From the NCBI GenBank assembly GCA_030603665.1, contig JAUVXJ010000010.1:62001-126000 (forward strand): DNA of 64,000 bases. The letters are read 5' to 3'. Positions 16,308 through 24,384 of the stretch are shown one piece after another. The stretch's first letter is position 1, and each line of letters begins with the position of its first letter. The stretch is from Chloroflexota bacterium. Lineage in GTDB: Bacteria > Chloroflexota > Anaerolineae > UBA7937 > B3-Chlor. A model generated the notes under the pieces. It saw only the letters and a list, made by a program, of their open reading frames with translations, searched no databases and was not told where the DNA came from. The translations under genes and the position numbers were made by a program.

Positions 16308-18872
16308 TCACAGCAGGCTCACGGGGTCCACATCCACCCGCCAGCCAGGACCGAAGTCCAACCCTTCCAGGAGGGAATGGGGGTCGCGACCGCGCACGAT
16401 GAGATGCCAGCGATACCGCCCTCGGATGCGGCTCAAGAAGGCCGGAGCGGGCCCGATGAGGTGGATCTCCGGCAAGCCCAGGCGCGCCGTCTTGTTGTGA
16501 AGCACCGCGTGCATTCTACGCGCTTCCTCCTCGCACCGCTCCCCATCGCGATGCAAGTATACCAGGCGCACCAGTTGGCTGAACGGAGGGTATCCCTGCT
16601 GCCGGCGGAACTCCATCTCCTGCCCATAGAAGCCCTCATAATCGTGCCGGCTGGCAGCCTGGATACAGTAATGGTTTGGCGCATAGGTTTGCACGACAAC
16701 CTTGCCCCCCAGGATGCTGCGACCCGCTCGACCTGCCACCTGAGTGAGCAACTGGAATGTGCGCTCTCCGGCTCGGAAATCCGGAAGGCGCAATGCTGTG
16801 TCCGCACTCAAGACCCCCACCAGCGTGACCAGAGGAAGGTCCAACCCCTTGGCTATCATTTGTGTCCCGATCATCACGTCGGCCTGGTGATTGATGAACT
16901 TCTCCAGTATCCGTTCGTGGGACATCTTGCCGCCGGTGGTGTCGCGGTCCCAGCGCACGATCCTGGCCTCAGGAAAAAGCTGGCGTGTCACCGCCTCGAC
17001 CTGCTGGGTGCCGACGCCGAAGTGCTTGATGCGGTCGCTCCAACAGCTGGGACAGGCATCGGGCACGAAGGTCCGCCAGTTGCAGTGGTGACAGATCAGG
17101 TCGTCCTCCGCGGAGTGATAGGTCAAAGGGGCGTCGCACCGCTTGCATTTCAGGACGTGCCCGCAGTCGCGGCACATGACGAAGGTGGTCGCTCCCCGGC
17201 GGTTGAGGAAGAGTATGACCTGCTCGTTGGCGGCAAGGGCCTCCGCCATGGCATCACGTAGGGAGCGGCTGAAGATGCTCCGGTTTCCCGCCTTCAACTC
17301 TTGCCGCAAGTCAACCACCTGAACCGGTGGCAGCTCCATGTACATCGCATCGTCGTACCCCGAACCCACCTCCTTGATGGCACCAATGCGTCCTTCGTCC
17401 ATGCCATGCTGGGCTAGCTGCTCCTCCACACGCCGCCGATGGCCCATCACGCGCCTAGGCAGGTGCAGCAATTTGTACCTTCCCTGTTGGGCGCGGTAGT
17501 AGGTCACGACATCAGGAGTCGCTGTACCAAGAATGACTTTGCAGTCAGCTATCTCCGCTAGCCTGATGGCCACGTCCCGCGCGTGATAGCGCGGCGTCCT
17601 GTCCTGCTTGTAGCTCCACTCATGCTCTTCATCTATGACAATCATCCCCAGTCTGGGGAGAGGCGCGAAGACGGCAGAACGCGAACCGATGACCACGTCC
17701 ACCAGTCCATCGCGAACGCGTCGCCACCCGTCGTACCGCTCACCCGCGGACAGCCTGCTGTGCAGTACGGCAATGCGGCCTGGGAAGCGAGCAGCGAAGC
17801 GGCGGATGGTCTGCGGCGTGAGCGCTATCTCGGGGACGAGCACGATGGCTTGCTGCCCCATGTCCAGCACATCCTGGAGGGCACGCAGGTAGATCTCGGT
17901 CTTGCCGCTACCGGTAACACCGTGGAGCAGGAATACCTCGGGTCCCTCCTCGTGCAAACTGGACCCTATGGTCTTCCACGCAGAATCCTGGGCCTCGGTC
18001 AACCTGGGAGGAGAACTGGCCACGAAGGTACGACCCTGCAACGGATCCCTCCACACCTCCTGCTCCTCCAGTTCGATGAGGTCCCTGTTCACCAACGCTT
18101 TTAGGGTGGAGCTGCTCCCCCCCACCTCGGCGTAGATATCGGATACGGCAGCTGCGCCTCCCTCGTCCAGATACTGAACGATTCCGCCCTGTACCGGTGC
18201 CCTCGCAAGCTCGTCAAGCACGTCCGGCGTCACCTTCACCTTGAGGCGGGCCACCCGCTCGGTTTTGGGCTTGACGCTGGCCTCCGCCAGTCGCGATCGC
18301 TTCACGATCAGGCCCCTGCGAGCAAGGCCCTCGACTACGCGGCGGTGGTTCTTCAGCCCCAGCTTCCTCCCCACCCCACTGAGGGCAACCTCGCCCTCCC
18401 GCTGGAGCAGCCCGATCACCGCCTGCTGGTCCCTATTCAGGTCCGTGGGAGGGGTCACCTCCGCGTTCAGGCTGAGCACGGTCTGGGACTTGCGCTTCAC
18501 TCCCGGCGGCAGCATGAGAAGTACCGCGTCTATCAACGGGGCCAGGTAGTAGCTGCTGATCCACGAGGCCAGCTCTATGTGGGGAGGAGAAAGTACCGGC
18601 GTGGGATCGGCGATCTCGTACAACTCTTTCGTCTCCGGCACCGGCGAGCTGTCGTCGAAGCCGAGAATCACGCCCTGCAAGCGACGGATGCCGAAAGGTA
18701 CCACCACCAACTGCCCCAAGCGAACTTCGCCGCGAAGCTCGGGGGGTATGGAGTAGTGAAAAGTCCCCTCACTAGGTCCTCTGTCGTCCGGCTGGTCGCG
18801 TGGCTCGTCGTCCACCACCTTGCGCGGTTGTTTCGTGGTGTTGACCACGACTCTGGCGAAATCCATCGGCAT
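16308..18872 (-). CDS. priA: Primosomal protein N' (replication restart helicase)
   Basis: The 854-residue protein has a PriA N-terminal DNA-binding domain (FHYSIPPELRGEVRLGQLVV; FGIRRLQGVI). The helicase core follows with Walker A GVTGSGKTE at about 318, DEEHEWSYKQ, and GTATPDV. The zinc-binding segment has CRDCGHVLKCKRC, CHHC and CPSC, then motifs V/VI (GTQMIAKGLD; QVAGRAGRS). PriA reloads replisomes at stalled forks. The start has GGCAGAGGAAG in front. A non-conserved stretch of about 30 residues at the N-terminus (residues 10-38) precedes the usual beginning. It is divergent from the NDT-like gene. Confidence 0.95.
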   Translation of the reverse strand: MPMDFARVVVNTTKQPRKVVDDEPRDQPDDRGPSEGTFHYSIPPELRGEVRLGQLVVVPFGIRRLQGVILGFDDSSPVPETKELYEIADPTPVLSPPHIELASWISSYYLAPLIDAVLLMLPPGVKRKSQTVLSLNAEVTPPTDLNRDQQAVIGLLQREGEVALSGVGRKLGLKNHRRVVEGLARRGLIVKRSRLAEASVKPKTERVARLKVKVTPDVLDELARAPVQGGIVQYLDEGGAAAVSDIYAEVGGSSSTLKALVNRDLIELEEQEVWRDPLQGRTFVASSPPRLTEAQDSAWKTIGSSLHEEGPEVFLLHGVTGSGKTEIYLRALQDVLDMGQQAIVLVPEIALTPQTIRRFAARFPGRIAVLHSRLSAGERYDGWRRVRDGLVDVVIGSRSAVFAPLPRLGMIVIDEEHEWSYKQDRTPRYHARDVAIRLAEIADCKVILGTATPDVVTYYRAQQGRYKLLHLPRRVMGHRRRVEEQLAQHGMDEGRIGAIKEVGSGYDDAMYMELPPVQVVDLRQELKAGNRSIFSRSLRDAMAEALAANEQVILFLNRRGATTFVMCRDCGHVLKCKRCDAPLTYHSAEDDLICHHCNWRTFVPDACPSCWSDRIKHFGVGTQQVEAVTRQLFPEARIVRWDRDTTGGKMSHERILEKFINHQADVMIGTQMIAKGLDLPLVTLVGVLSADTALRLPDFRAGERTFQLLTQVAGRAGRSILGGKVVVQTYAPNHYCIQAASRHDYEGFYGQEMEFRRQQGYPPFSQLVRLVYLHRDGERCEEEARRMHAVLHNKTARLGLPEIHLIGPAPAFLSRIRGRYRWHLIVRGRDPHSLLEGLDFGPGWRVDVDPVSLL

Positions 18873-19032
18873 CTTCCTCTGCCCCGACCCATGGAACCCC
18901 TGGTAACGGCGCAGGTATCGCCTTCAACTATACCATCGCTATCTGCAGGTATCAAGACCCGAGAGGGTGGAGTTCACCTAGAACGTGTGGTATAATCCAC
19001 CGGAGATCACTGCTGCGATCCAGGAGGCCCTC

Positions 19033-19461
19033 ATGCGTTTCTTCGTTGCTGGCATCATGCAAGGATCCCGCCAAGACGACGATATCGGTGACCAAGACTA
19101 CCGCACAGCCATCAGGGATATCATACTGCGGAAGTACCCCGAGGCTGAGGTAGTCTGTCCCATGGAGCTGTATCCGGATAGCCCCGGCTACGGCTACGAG
19201 AGGGGCAAGCAGACGTTCCTCGACTTGGTCGACCGTGCCAGCGAGGCGGATGTCGTGGTCGCCTACCTGCCCGAGGCCAGCATGGGCACAGCGATCGAGA
19301 TGTGGCAGGCCTACGGCGGTGGCGCCCGAGTTCTTGCCATCTCCCCCATGGCCAATAACTGGGTCGTGAGGTTTCTCTCGGATCGCGTATTTCCCACGAT
19401 GGAGGATTTCGCAGAGTTCGTTGCCAGCGACGGGCTGTCTCAGATGCCACTGCGCAGCTAG
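19033..19461 (+). CDS. Nucleoside 2-deoxyribosyltransferase-like protein
   Basis: The ATG at 19033 (MRFFVAGIMQGSRQDDDIGD) follows AGGAGGCCCTC; the longer frame has no such site. The 142-residue product is a single Rossmann-like domain: an FVAGIMQGSR first strand, ELYPDSPGY, ASEADVVVAYLPEASMGTAI with the E..MGTA.EM pattern of the NDT fold, and a strand near VLAISPMA. Related proteins act on nucleosides or are of unknown function. It is the first gene of a plus-strand pair with pncC (26-bp gap). The general fold is likely; the reaction is not. Confidence 0.6.
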   Translation: MRFFVAGIMQGSRQDDDIGDQDYRTAIRDIILRKYPEAEVVCPMELYPDSPGYGYERGKQTFLDLVDRASEADVVVAYLPEASMGTAIEMWQAYGGGARVLAISPMANNWVVRFLSDRVFPTMEDFAEFVASDGLSQMPLRS

Positions 19462-19487
19462 CGACTGCTGGCTGGGCTTGGCTATCC

Positions 19488-19985
19488 ATGGAGCAGCAGA
19501 TGGACGATTCGGCACAGGATCTGGAGGAGAAGGTTGGAGAGTTGCTCTCCCAGCGGGGCTGGACCCTGGCCGTCGCGGAGTCCTGCACCGGAGGCTTAGT
19601 GGGCCACCGCATCACCAATGTTTCCGGCAGCTCCGCCTACTTCGAGGGAGGAGTGATCAGCTATTCCAACGAGGTAAAGGAGCATGTGCTCGGCGTCCCT
19701 CTGGAGACCTTGATCGACCACGGGGCGGTGAGCAAGGAGACCGTCCTGGCCATGGCCAGGGGAGTCCGCCGCCTGCTCGGTACAGACGTGGCCGTGTCCA
19801 TCACAGGCATAGCTGGACCTACGGGCGGTACGCCTGAGAAGCCGGTGGGGCTCGTATACATCGGCCTGGCTGCTGAAGACGCCGAGTCAGCCGAGAAGCA
19901 CATCTGGGCGGGGGACAGAGAATCGAACAAAGCGCAAACTGCTGAGGCCGCGCTGAAGTTGCTGTTCAGCTACCTGTCCGCTTGA
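19488..19985 (+). CDS. pncC: Nicotinamide-nucleotide amidase (CinA C-terminal domain)
   Basis: The 165-residue product is a single CinA C-terminal domain: LAVAESCTGGLVGHRITNV, YFEGGVISYSNEVKEHVLGV, HGAVSKETVLAMARGVR and SITGIAGPTGGTPEKPVGLV. The family deamidates NMN to nicotinate mononucleotide, recycling NAD. The N-terminal MoCF domain of full CinA is absent, as in stand-alone PncC. The start could be the first ATG at 19488 or that at 19500. It ends 17 bp before the convergent MFS gene. Confidence 0.92.
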   Translation: MEQQMDDSAQDLEEKVGELLSQRGWTLAVAESCTGGLVGHRITNVSGSSAYFEGGVISYSNEVKEHVLGVPLETLIDHGAVSKETVLAMARGVRRLLGTDVAVSITGIAGPTGGTPEKPVGLVYIGLAAEDAESAEKHIWAGDRESNKAQTAEAALKLLFSYLSA

Positions 19986-20001
19986 CCTCGGCTCCGGGGT
20001 C

Positions 20002-21276
20002 CTACGCGTCCGCCGGCGCTTCCCCCAGCCTCGGCAACCAACCAGCCATGAGTGCCGCCGCCAGCAGCGCCAGCGCTGCGCCAAAGAGGAACGGAGCCGA
20101 CGCCCCGAACCCCCGCCAGCGGCCTAGTCCGTGCCAGAGCAACCCCGCTATCAGACTGGCCGGAAGCGCCGTAACCCCCACTACCGCGTTGAATAGCCCA
20201 TACGCCGTGCCGCGCTGTGTTGGCCCGACGATATCGGCTACCAGAGCTCTCGCCGCCCCCTCCGTTACTCCGTAGTAGACGCCATACAGAGCATACAGAA
20301 TCCAGACCTGCCATCCCGCCTGGGCAAGGGCAAAACCCAAGTACACCACACCGTACAGCAGCCATCCACCCACGATCACCCGTCGCCGGCCGATGCGGTC
20401 GGACAGCGCTCCTGCGGGACCAGACACCAGAGTGTAGACCAGATTGAGGCTGAGCAGGGCACCCATGACCCCCAGCACTGACAGGCCCCGGTCCTGGGCC
20501 CGTAGAATCAGGAAGGCATCCGAGGAGTTGCCCAAGGTGAAGATTATCAGGATGAGGAGGAAGCCCCGAAAGCGGGTATCGAGCCCCTTGAGCGTCAATG
20601 AGGGCGCCTCGGATGCCGCACCTCGGCGGGGCACCTCACGCACGCCAAAGGCCAGTATCAGCACACCCAGCACGGCAGGGGCGATGCTCACCAGGACCAC
20701 AGTCTGAAAGGTGGAACGCTCGAGGATACCACCGCTGGCCTGCATCGCCCATATGACCCCAGCGGCGATCAGCAGGCCAACGAACGCGCCGGCGGTATCC
20801 ATCGCCCGGTGCAGACCGAAACTCAGACCACGCTGGCTCTCATCGATGGAATCCGCGATCAGGGCGTCGCGCGGCGCGGTCCGAATGCCTTTGCCCACCC
20901 TGTCGGCGAGACGCACGCTGAGGACCGATGACCAGGAAGCGGCCAGATAGAGGATGGGTTTGACCAGGGTGGATAGGCCATAGCCCACTACCGTGAGCCA
21001 CTTCCGCCTCCCGAGCCTGTCCGAGAGCCAGCCCGAGACCACCTTCAGCAGGCTGGCTACGCTCTCTGCCAGCCCCTCTATCAAGCCGATGACCGCAGTG
21101 CCGGCTCCCAGTACATTGGCCAGGAAGAGCGGCAGGAGATTGATGAGCATCTCGCTGGAGACGTCGGTGAAGAAGCTGGTGAGGCCCAGGATCCACACGT
21201 TACGCGGGAGGCCTCGCCATCCTCGGCGCGCCCCCGGACTCTCCTTGTCCACCTTTCCTGACTCACCTCCAGCCAT
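20002..21276 (-). CDS. MFS transporter
   Basis: The 424-residue product begins with a charged N-terminus, then NVWILGLTSFFTDVSSEMLI, typical of a subgroup of MFS proteins. It has twelve hydrophobic segments. The loop 2-3 signature appears as GWLSDRLGRRKWLTVVGY and the loop 8-9 counterpart as GALSDRIGRRRVIVGG. DRVGKGIRTAPRDALIADS follows helix 4, a pattern shared with drug-efflux-like and sugar-efflux-like MFS members. Substrate unknown. It converges with pncC. A 28-bp palindrome lies just upstream of its start. Confidence 0.88.
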   Translation of the reverse strand: MAGGESGKVDKESPGARRGWRGLPRNVWILGLTSFFTDVSSEMLINLLPLFLANVLGAGTAVIGLIEGLAESVASLLKVVSGWLSDRLGRRKWLTVVGYGLSTLVKPILYLAASWSSVLSVRLADRVGKGIRTAPRDALIADSIDESQRGLSFGLHRAMDTAGAFVGLLIAAGVIWAMQASGGILERSTFQTVVLVSIAPAVLGVLILAFGVREVPRRGAASEAPSLTLKGLDTRFRGFLLILIIFTLGNSSDAFLILRAQDRGLSVLGVMGALLSLNLVYTLVSGPAGALSDRIGRRRVIVGGWLLYGVVYLGFALAQAGWQVWILYALYGVYYGVTEGAARALVADIVGPTQRGTAYGLFNAVVGVTALPASLIAGLLWHGLGRWRGFGASAPFLFGAALALLAAALMAGWLPRLGEAPADA

Positions 21277-21311
21277 ATGGCCGCCTCATGCTGCTCCTGC
21301 CCCATGGCAAC

Positions 21312-21339
21312 GTAGCCGCACGGCATGCCGTGCGGCTAC
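21312..21339. repeat. 28-bp perfect palindrome, copy 2
   Basis: The half-site GTAGCCGCACGGCA is followed by its exact reverse complement. It shares GTAG, GCACGGCATGCCGTGC and CTAC with the copy at 6325-6352; the GG/CC pair next to GTAG has been swapped for CC/GG, preserving pairing. Confidence 0.85.
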
Positions 21340-21416
21340 CAGGTCTGGTATCCCTATGTCCCAAGGAGACACGCACTACACCTGGGTGCTACGGCCGCCT
21401 TTGGAGGCTCAACCGT

Positions 21417-22211
21417 CTAAGGGGAAACGGCCGCCCAAGGCAGATCGGCTTCCAGGAGGACCTGATAGGCCCTCCCCTCCTGCGAGCCGAATAGCTGTCC
21501 CCGCGGGTAGCGGAGCAGGAACTCCTCGACCACCTGATACCGCTCTCCTTCCAGGTGGGCCCCCTCCGTGACCTCTGCGAGTTCTATCTCCACCAGCGGC
21601 GTGTCCCAGGGAGCCACTTGGCTCCCCTGGCCCGCAGGCAGATCCTCGATGGGGCCCAGGCCCGTGGCCGTGAGGGTACCTGCAGAGGGAGTGAAGATCA
21701 CCGCGTCAGATGGCCAGATACCCACCAGCCTGTGATAGGTCTCCCAGAAGACAGCGGGCGCGTCTTCGTAGTCGTGGGGATAGATGGAAACGCTCTTGGT
21801 GGTGCCCAGCAGGTTTACGGTGACATGCCTCCACGGCATGTCAGGGAGGGCGGGCGAGGGCGCGTACTGATCATCCAGCTCAAAGAACCCACTCTCGACG
21901 ATGAAGGCCAGAAGCTCTTGTAGCTCCTCTTGATCGATGTGCCCTGTGGTGATCGACCTGTCGGTACCCACCCTGGGGGCCGGGTCCTCCCCGGCCAGCA
22001 CCACCAGTCCGTCGCCGTAGATGCTGACCTCCGGGACGTGCCTGCCCGCGGGAGGGGGCATCAGCCCCCCATAGGTGTCCGCCTCGACGATGAGCACCCC
22101 GGCCCTGTCGTCGTACGCCAGGGAGATGGGCTCAGGCGTGGACTCCTGACCTCCCCCGCAGGCGGTCAATACCAACACCAAGGCTACTGCTATGCTGGCC
22201 CGAGTCCACAT
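21417..22211 (-). CDS. Lipoprotein of unknown function
   Basis: The ATG at 22211 gives MWTRASIAVALVLVLTACGG with the lipobox LTAC; a GTG three codons upstream is the alternative. The body (about 264 residues) is a secreted alpha/beta domain with motifs such as ISLAYDDRAGVLIVEADTY, IYGDGLVVLAGEDP and LQELLAFIVESGFFELDDQY. The last is reminiscent of a widespread family where 'G.F..L...Y' follows a short helix. I cannot name a function. It lies 72 bp downstream of another lipoprotein gene with a terminator between them. Confidence 0.7.
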   Translation of the reverse strand: MWTRASIAVALVLVLTACGGGQESTPEPISLAYDDRAGVLIVEADTYGGLMPPPAGRHVPEVSIYGDGLVVLAGEDPAPRVGTDRSITTGHIDQEELQELLAFIVESGFFELDDQYAPSPALPDMPWRHVTVNLLGTTKSVSIYPHDYEDAPAVFWETYHRLVGIWPSDAVIFTPSAGTLTATGLGPIEDLPAGQGSQVAPWDTPLVEIELAEVTEGAHLEGERYQVVEEFLLRYPRGQLFGSQEGRAYQVLLEADLPWAAVSP

Positions 22212-22237
22212 CTCCGTCACGACCGATTCAATGAAAA

Positions 22238-22275
22238 GGGGGGTGGGCCCTCCATATCATGGCGACCCACCCCCC
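22238..22275. terminator. Strong GC hairpin between the two lipoprotein genes
   Basis: GGGGGGTGGG (22238-22247) and CCCACCCCCC (22266-22275) form a perfect 10-bp stem. On the minus strand TTTTC follows, so it terminates the gene at 22284-23186. Confidence 0.8.
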
Positions 22276-22283
22276 ACAGCCAT

Positions 22284-23186
22284 CTACATTGGGGGGCTGA
22301 TGTTCTGGGGTTGGTTGACGTCCCGGATCTCCATCAGGAAGTTCACACTGCCACTCTCACCCTGGCAATCTCCTTCCGCACTGAACTGCCTCTTCACGGG
22401 ATAGCTACCGTCCACGGCAACCCAGATCTCATCCTCTACCGATGCGAACGTACAACCCGTAGCAAACCCGCCCCAGGACGCACTATCCGCGCTTCGATAG
22501 TGGTGGGACGGGACCCCTCCCATCACTTCCTGCCCCAGATACTGAGCGTCCTCCGGATCACCTGTGAACATGGCGTCCCACCAGGTGAACATGTTGAAGG
22601 CGTCGAAGATCTGGAGCATGGACTCATCCATCACGGGTAGCTCCTGCCACCCCTCGCCGCCCTCGCTCATCCATACCTTGCCGAGGTCCTCGATGTAGAT
22701 CATCTCCACAACTTGGGCGTCCCCGTTGGAGCTGCTGGAGAACATCAGGTGTTCAGCTCTCGTCGGCACGGTCTGGCGCTTCCCCTCGATGTTGAGCACT
22801 ACCTCCTCGGCCGCGCCTGCCAAGGTGCTGAGCCCATCCATACGGAAGGTGTATGCATAGGAATCCAGATTCTCCAAGGCGCCCATGTCCATGTCGAAAG
22901 GCAACTCGTCCTCGGGAGGAGGTGGTGGTTCTGGGGTCTCACCCTCGGGCGCAGCACAATCCTCCGCGCAAGTCTCGGCGCTCTCCGATGCATCGCACAC
23001 ACCATCGCCGCACTGCGGCTCGCTCGCCGGAGTGTCCGCCGCCGTAGCGACTGTCGGTGTCTCCTCCTCCCCTGGGGCAACATCGCCCAGGCTCGGCATC
23101 CCGGGGAGTGAACAGGCCAGGGTCAGCGAGACCAGGACTGTCACACTCAACAGCACGGTCAGTTGTCTTCTTCTCTTCTTGTCCAT
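22284..23186 (-). CDS. LolA/LppX-like lipoprotein with a Cys-rich 'CGDGVCD' motif
   Basis: MDKKRRRQLTVLLSVTVLVS precedes a lipobox ending LTLAC (Cys25). AGGAG lies 8 nt upstream. After a Thr/Ala-rich linker comes CGDGVCDASESAETCAEDC, a calcium- or disulphide-type motif seen in secreted proteins. A Pro/Glu-rich stretch follows. The remaining 190 residues (LENLDSYAYTFRMDGLST ... EDLGKVWMSEGGEGWQEL ... GQEVMGGVPSHHYR) match the LppX/LolA-like shell of many Gram-positive lipoproteins, in which a hydrophobic pocket carries lipid. The ligand is unknown. It stands just downstream of secDF, with its own start site. Confidence 0.7.
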   Translation of the reverse strand: MDKKRRRQLTVLLSVTVLVSLTLACSLPGMPSLGDVAPGEEETPTVATAADTPASEPQCGDGVCDASESAETCAEDCAAPEGETPEPPPPPEDELPFDMDMGALENLDSYAYTFRMDGLSTLAGAAEEVVLNIEGKRQTVPTRAEHLMFSSSSNGDAQVVEMIYIEDLGKVWMSEGGEGWQELPVMDESMLQIFDAFNMFTWWDAMFTGDPEDAQYLGQEVMGGVPSHHYRSADSASWGGFATGCTFASVEDEIWVAVDGSYPVKRQFSAEGDCQGESGSVNFLMEIRDVNQPQNISPPM

Positions 23187-23318
23187 TCTGTCTCCTCTCT
23201 TGTGAATTCTCCGTGTAGGAAACGAGGTCTCAACTTGTCATAGTGCTTGGAGACGGCTTCGTCCTTGATGGCGAGTCAGCGGGCCCTGGCCTGAAGGGGT
23301 CGATCTGCCGCCAGGCAC

Positions 23319-24377
23319 CTATACGTGGATGAAGCCTCTGAGCAGAAGCAACCCCCCGATGCAGAGGGCCCCGATCACAGCAGCCACGAGGCAACCCTTG
23401 ACCCAGGGTCGCGATCTCTCGTCTCCTCTGAGCCCAAGGAAAAGCCCGGCAGCGAGGCCAACCGGGGGAACGAGGAAGCAAAGCGCATAGATCAAAAGGT
23501 CGGGGCGGCGCTCCCACTCCACAAGCAAGGGGCTGGCGTTGAAGATCGAGGAGTAGGTGCCGCTGATGATTCCGATCAGTAGCGTCACTACGAAGCTCCT
23601 GATCGTGATCCCACCAAATAGCAGCAGAGCGACCAGCGTGAAGATCACCGTCAGCTGGGTAAGTATGGAGCGATCGAGGGTCTGGACGATGCTGTGGTTG
23701 ACGATACCCTCAATGGGCAGGCCAGCATACCTTCTGCTGTTCTCACGGATGCGGTCGAAGACGACGATACTGTCGTGCACCGAGAAGCCGATCACCGTCA
23801 GCAGCGCCGTGAGGAACAGAGCATCCACCTCCCAGCCATAGAGAACACCGAAGATGGAGGCCAATCCCACCACCACCAAGATATCGTGGACCATGGCGAT
23901 GATAGCGCAGGCACCGTACCGCACTGGGTTCGTCACATGACGGAAGGCAAAGGAGATGTATAGCAGGATAGCCACGGCAGCCATGGCCACCACCAGGTAA
24001 GCCCGTCGCTGAACCTCCCCACCCACCGAAGGACCCACCGATTCGAAACGCAGCTCGGTGAACTCCCCGTAGCGCTCCCCTATCTCTCCCTGGATAGCTC
24101 TCTTCGTCTCCAGGTCCAGTGTCTTGCTGCGGATGAGGAAGACATTTCCTGGAGAACTCTGGACCATGGTATCGCCGAAGCCGTACTCCCCAAAGAGTCC
24201 CTTCAACTCGGCAGGTTGAGCGGCACTGCCCTCCTCGAACTGCACCTCCATAATCGAACCGCCGGTGAAGTCGATGGAGAAATTGAGGCCGAAGAGGATG
24301 AGCGAGATCAGCCCCGGCACCACTACGATGGCTGAGACCAAGTAATACCAGTACCGTTTGCCGACTATGTCAAACAT
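23319..24377 (-). CDS. secF: Protein translocase subunit SecF
   Basis: The start at 24377 (MFDIVGKRYWYYLVSAIVVV) is 7 bp after the secD stop and has AGGATACGG in front. SecF hallmarks are LNFSIDFTGGSIMEVQFEEG, VGPSVGGEVQRRAYLVVAMA, LTVIGFSVHDSIVVFDRIRE and LTQLTVIFTLVALLLFGG. SecDF pulls secreted proteins across the membrane using proton flow. The protein (352 residues) is about 50 longer than usual: a C-terminal extension with two extra membrane helices (about 285-352) follows the normal end. This extension is the only odd feature. Confidence 0.95.
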   Translation of the reverse strand: MFDIVGKRYWYYLVSAIVVVPGLISLILFGLNFSIDFTGGSIMEVQFEEGSAAQPAELKGLFGEYGFGDTMVQSSPGNVFLIRSKTLDLETKRAIQGEIGERYGEFTELRFESVGPSVGGEVQRRAYLVVAMAAVAILLYISFAFRHVTNPVRYGACAIIAMVHDILVVVGLASIFGVLYGWEVDALFLTALLTVIGFSVHDSIVVFDRIRENSRRYAGLPIEGIVNHSIVQTLDRSILTQLTVIFTLVALLLFGGITIRSFVVTLLIGIISGTYSSIFNASPLLVEWERRPDLLIYALCFLVPPVGLAAGLFLGLRGDERSRPWVKGCLVAAVIGALCIGGLLLLRGFIHV

Positions 24378-24384
24378 CCGTATC

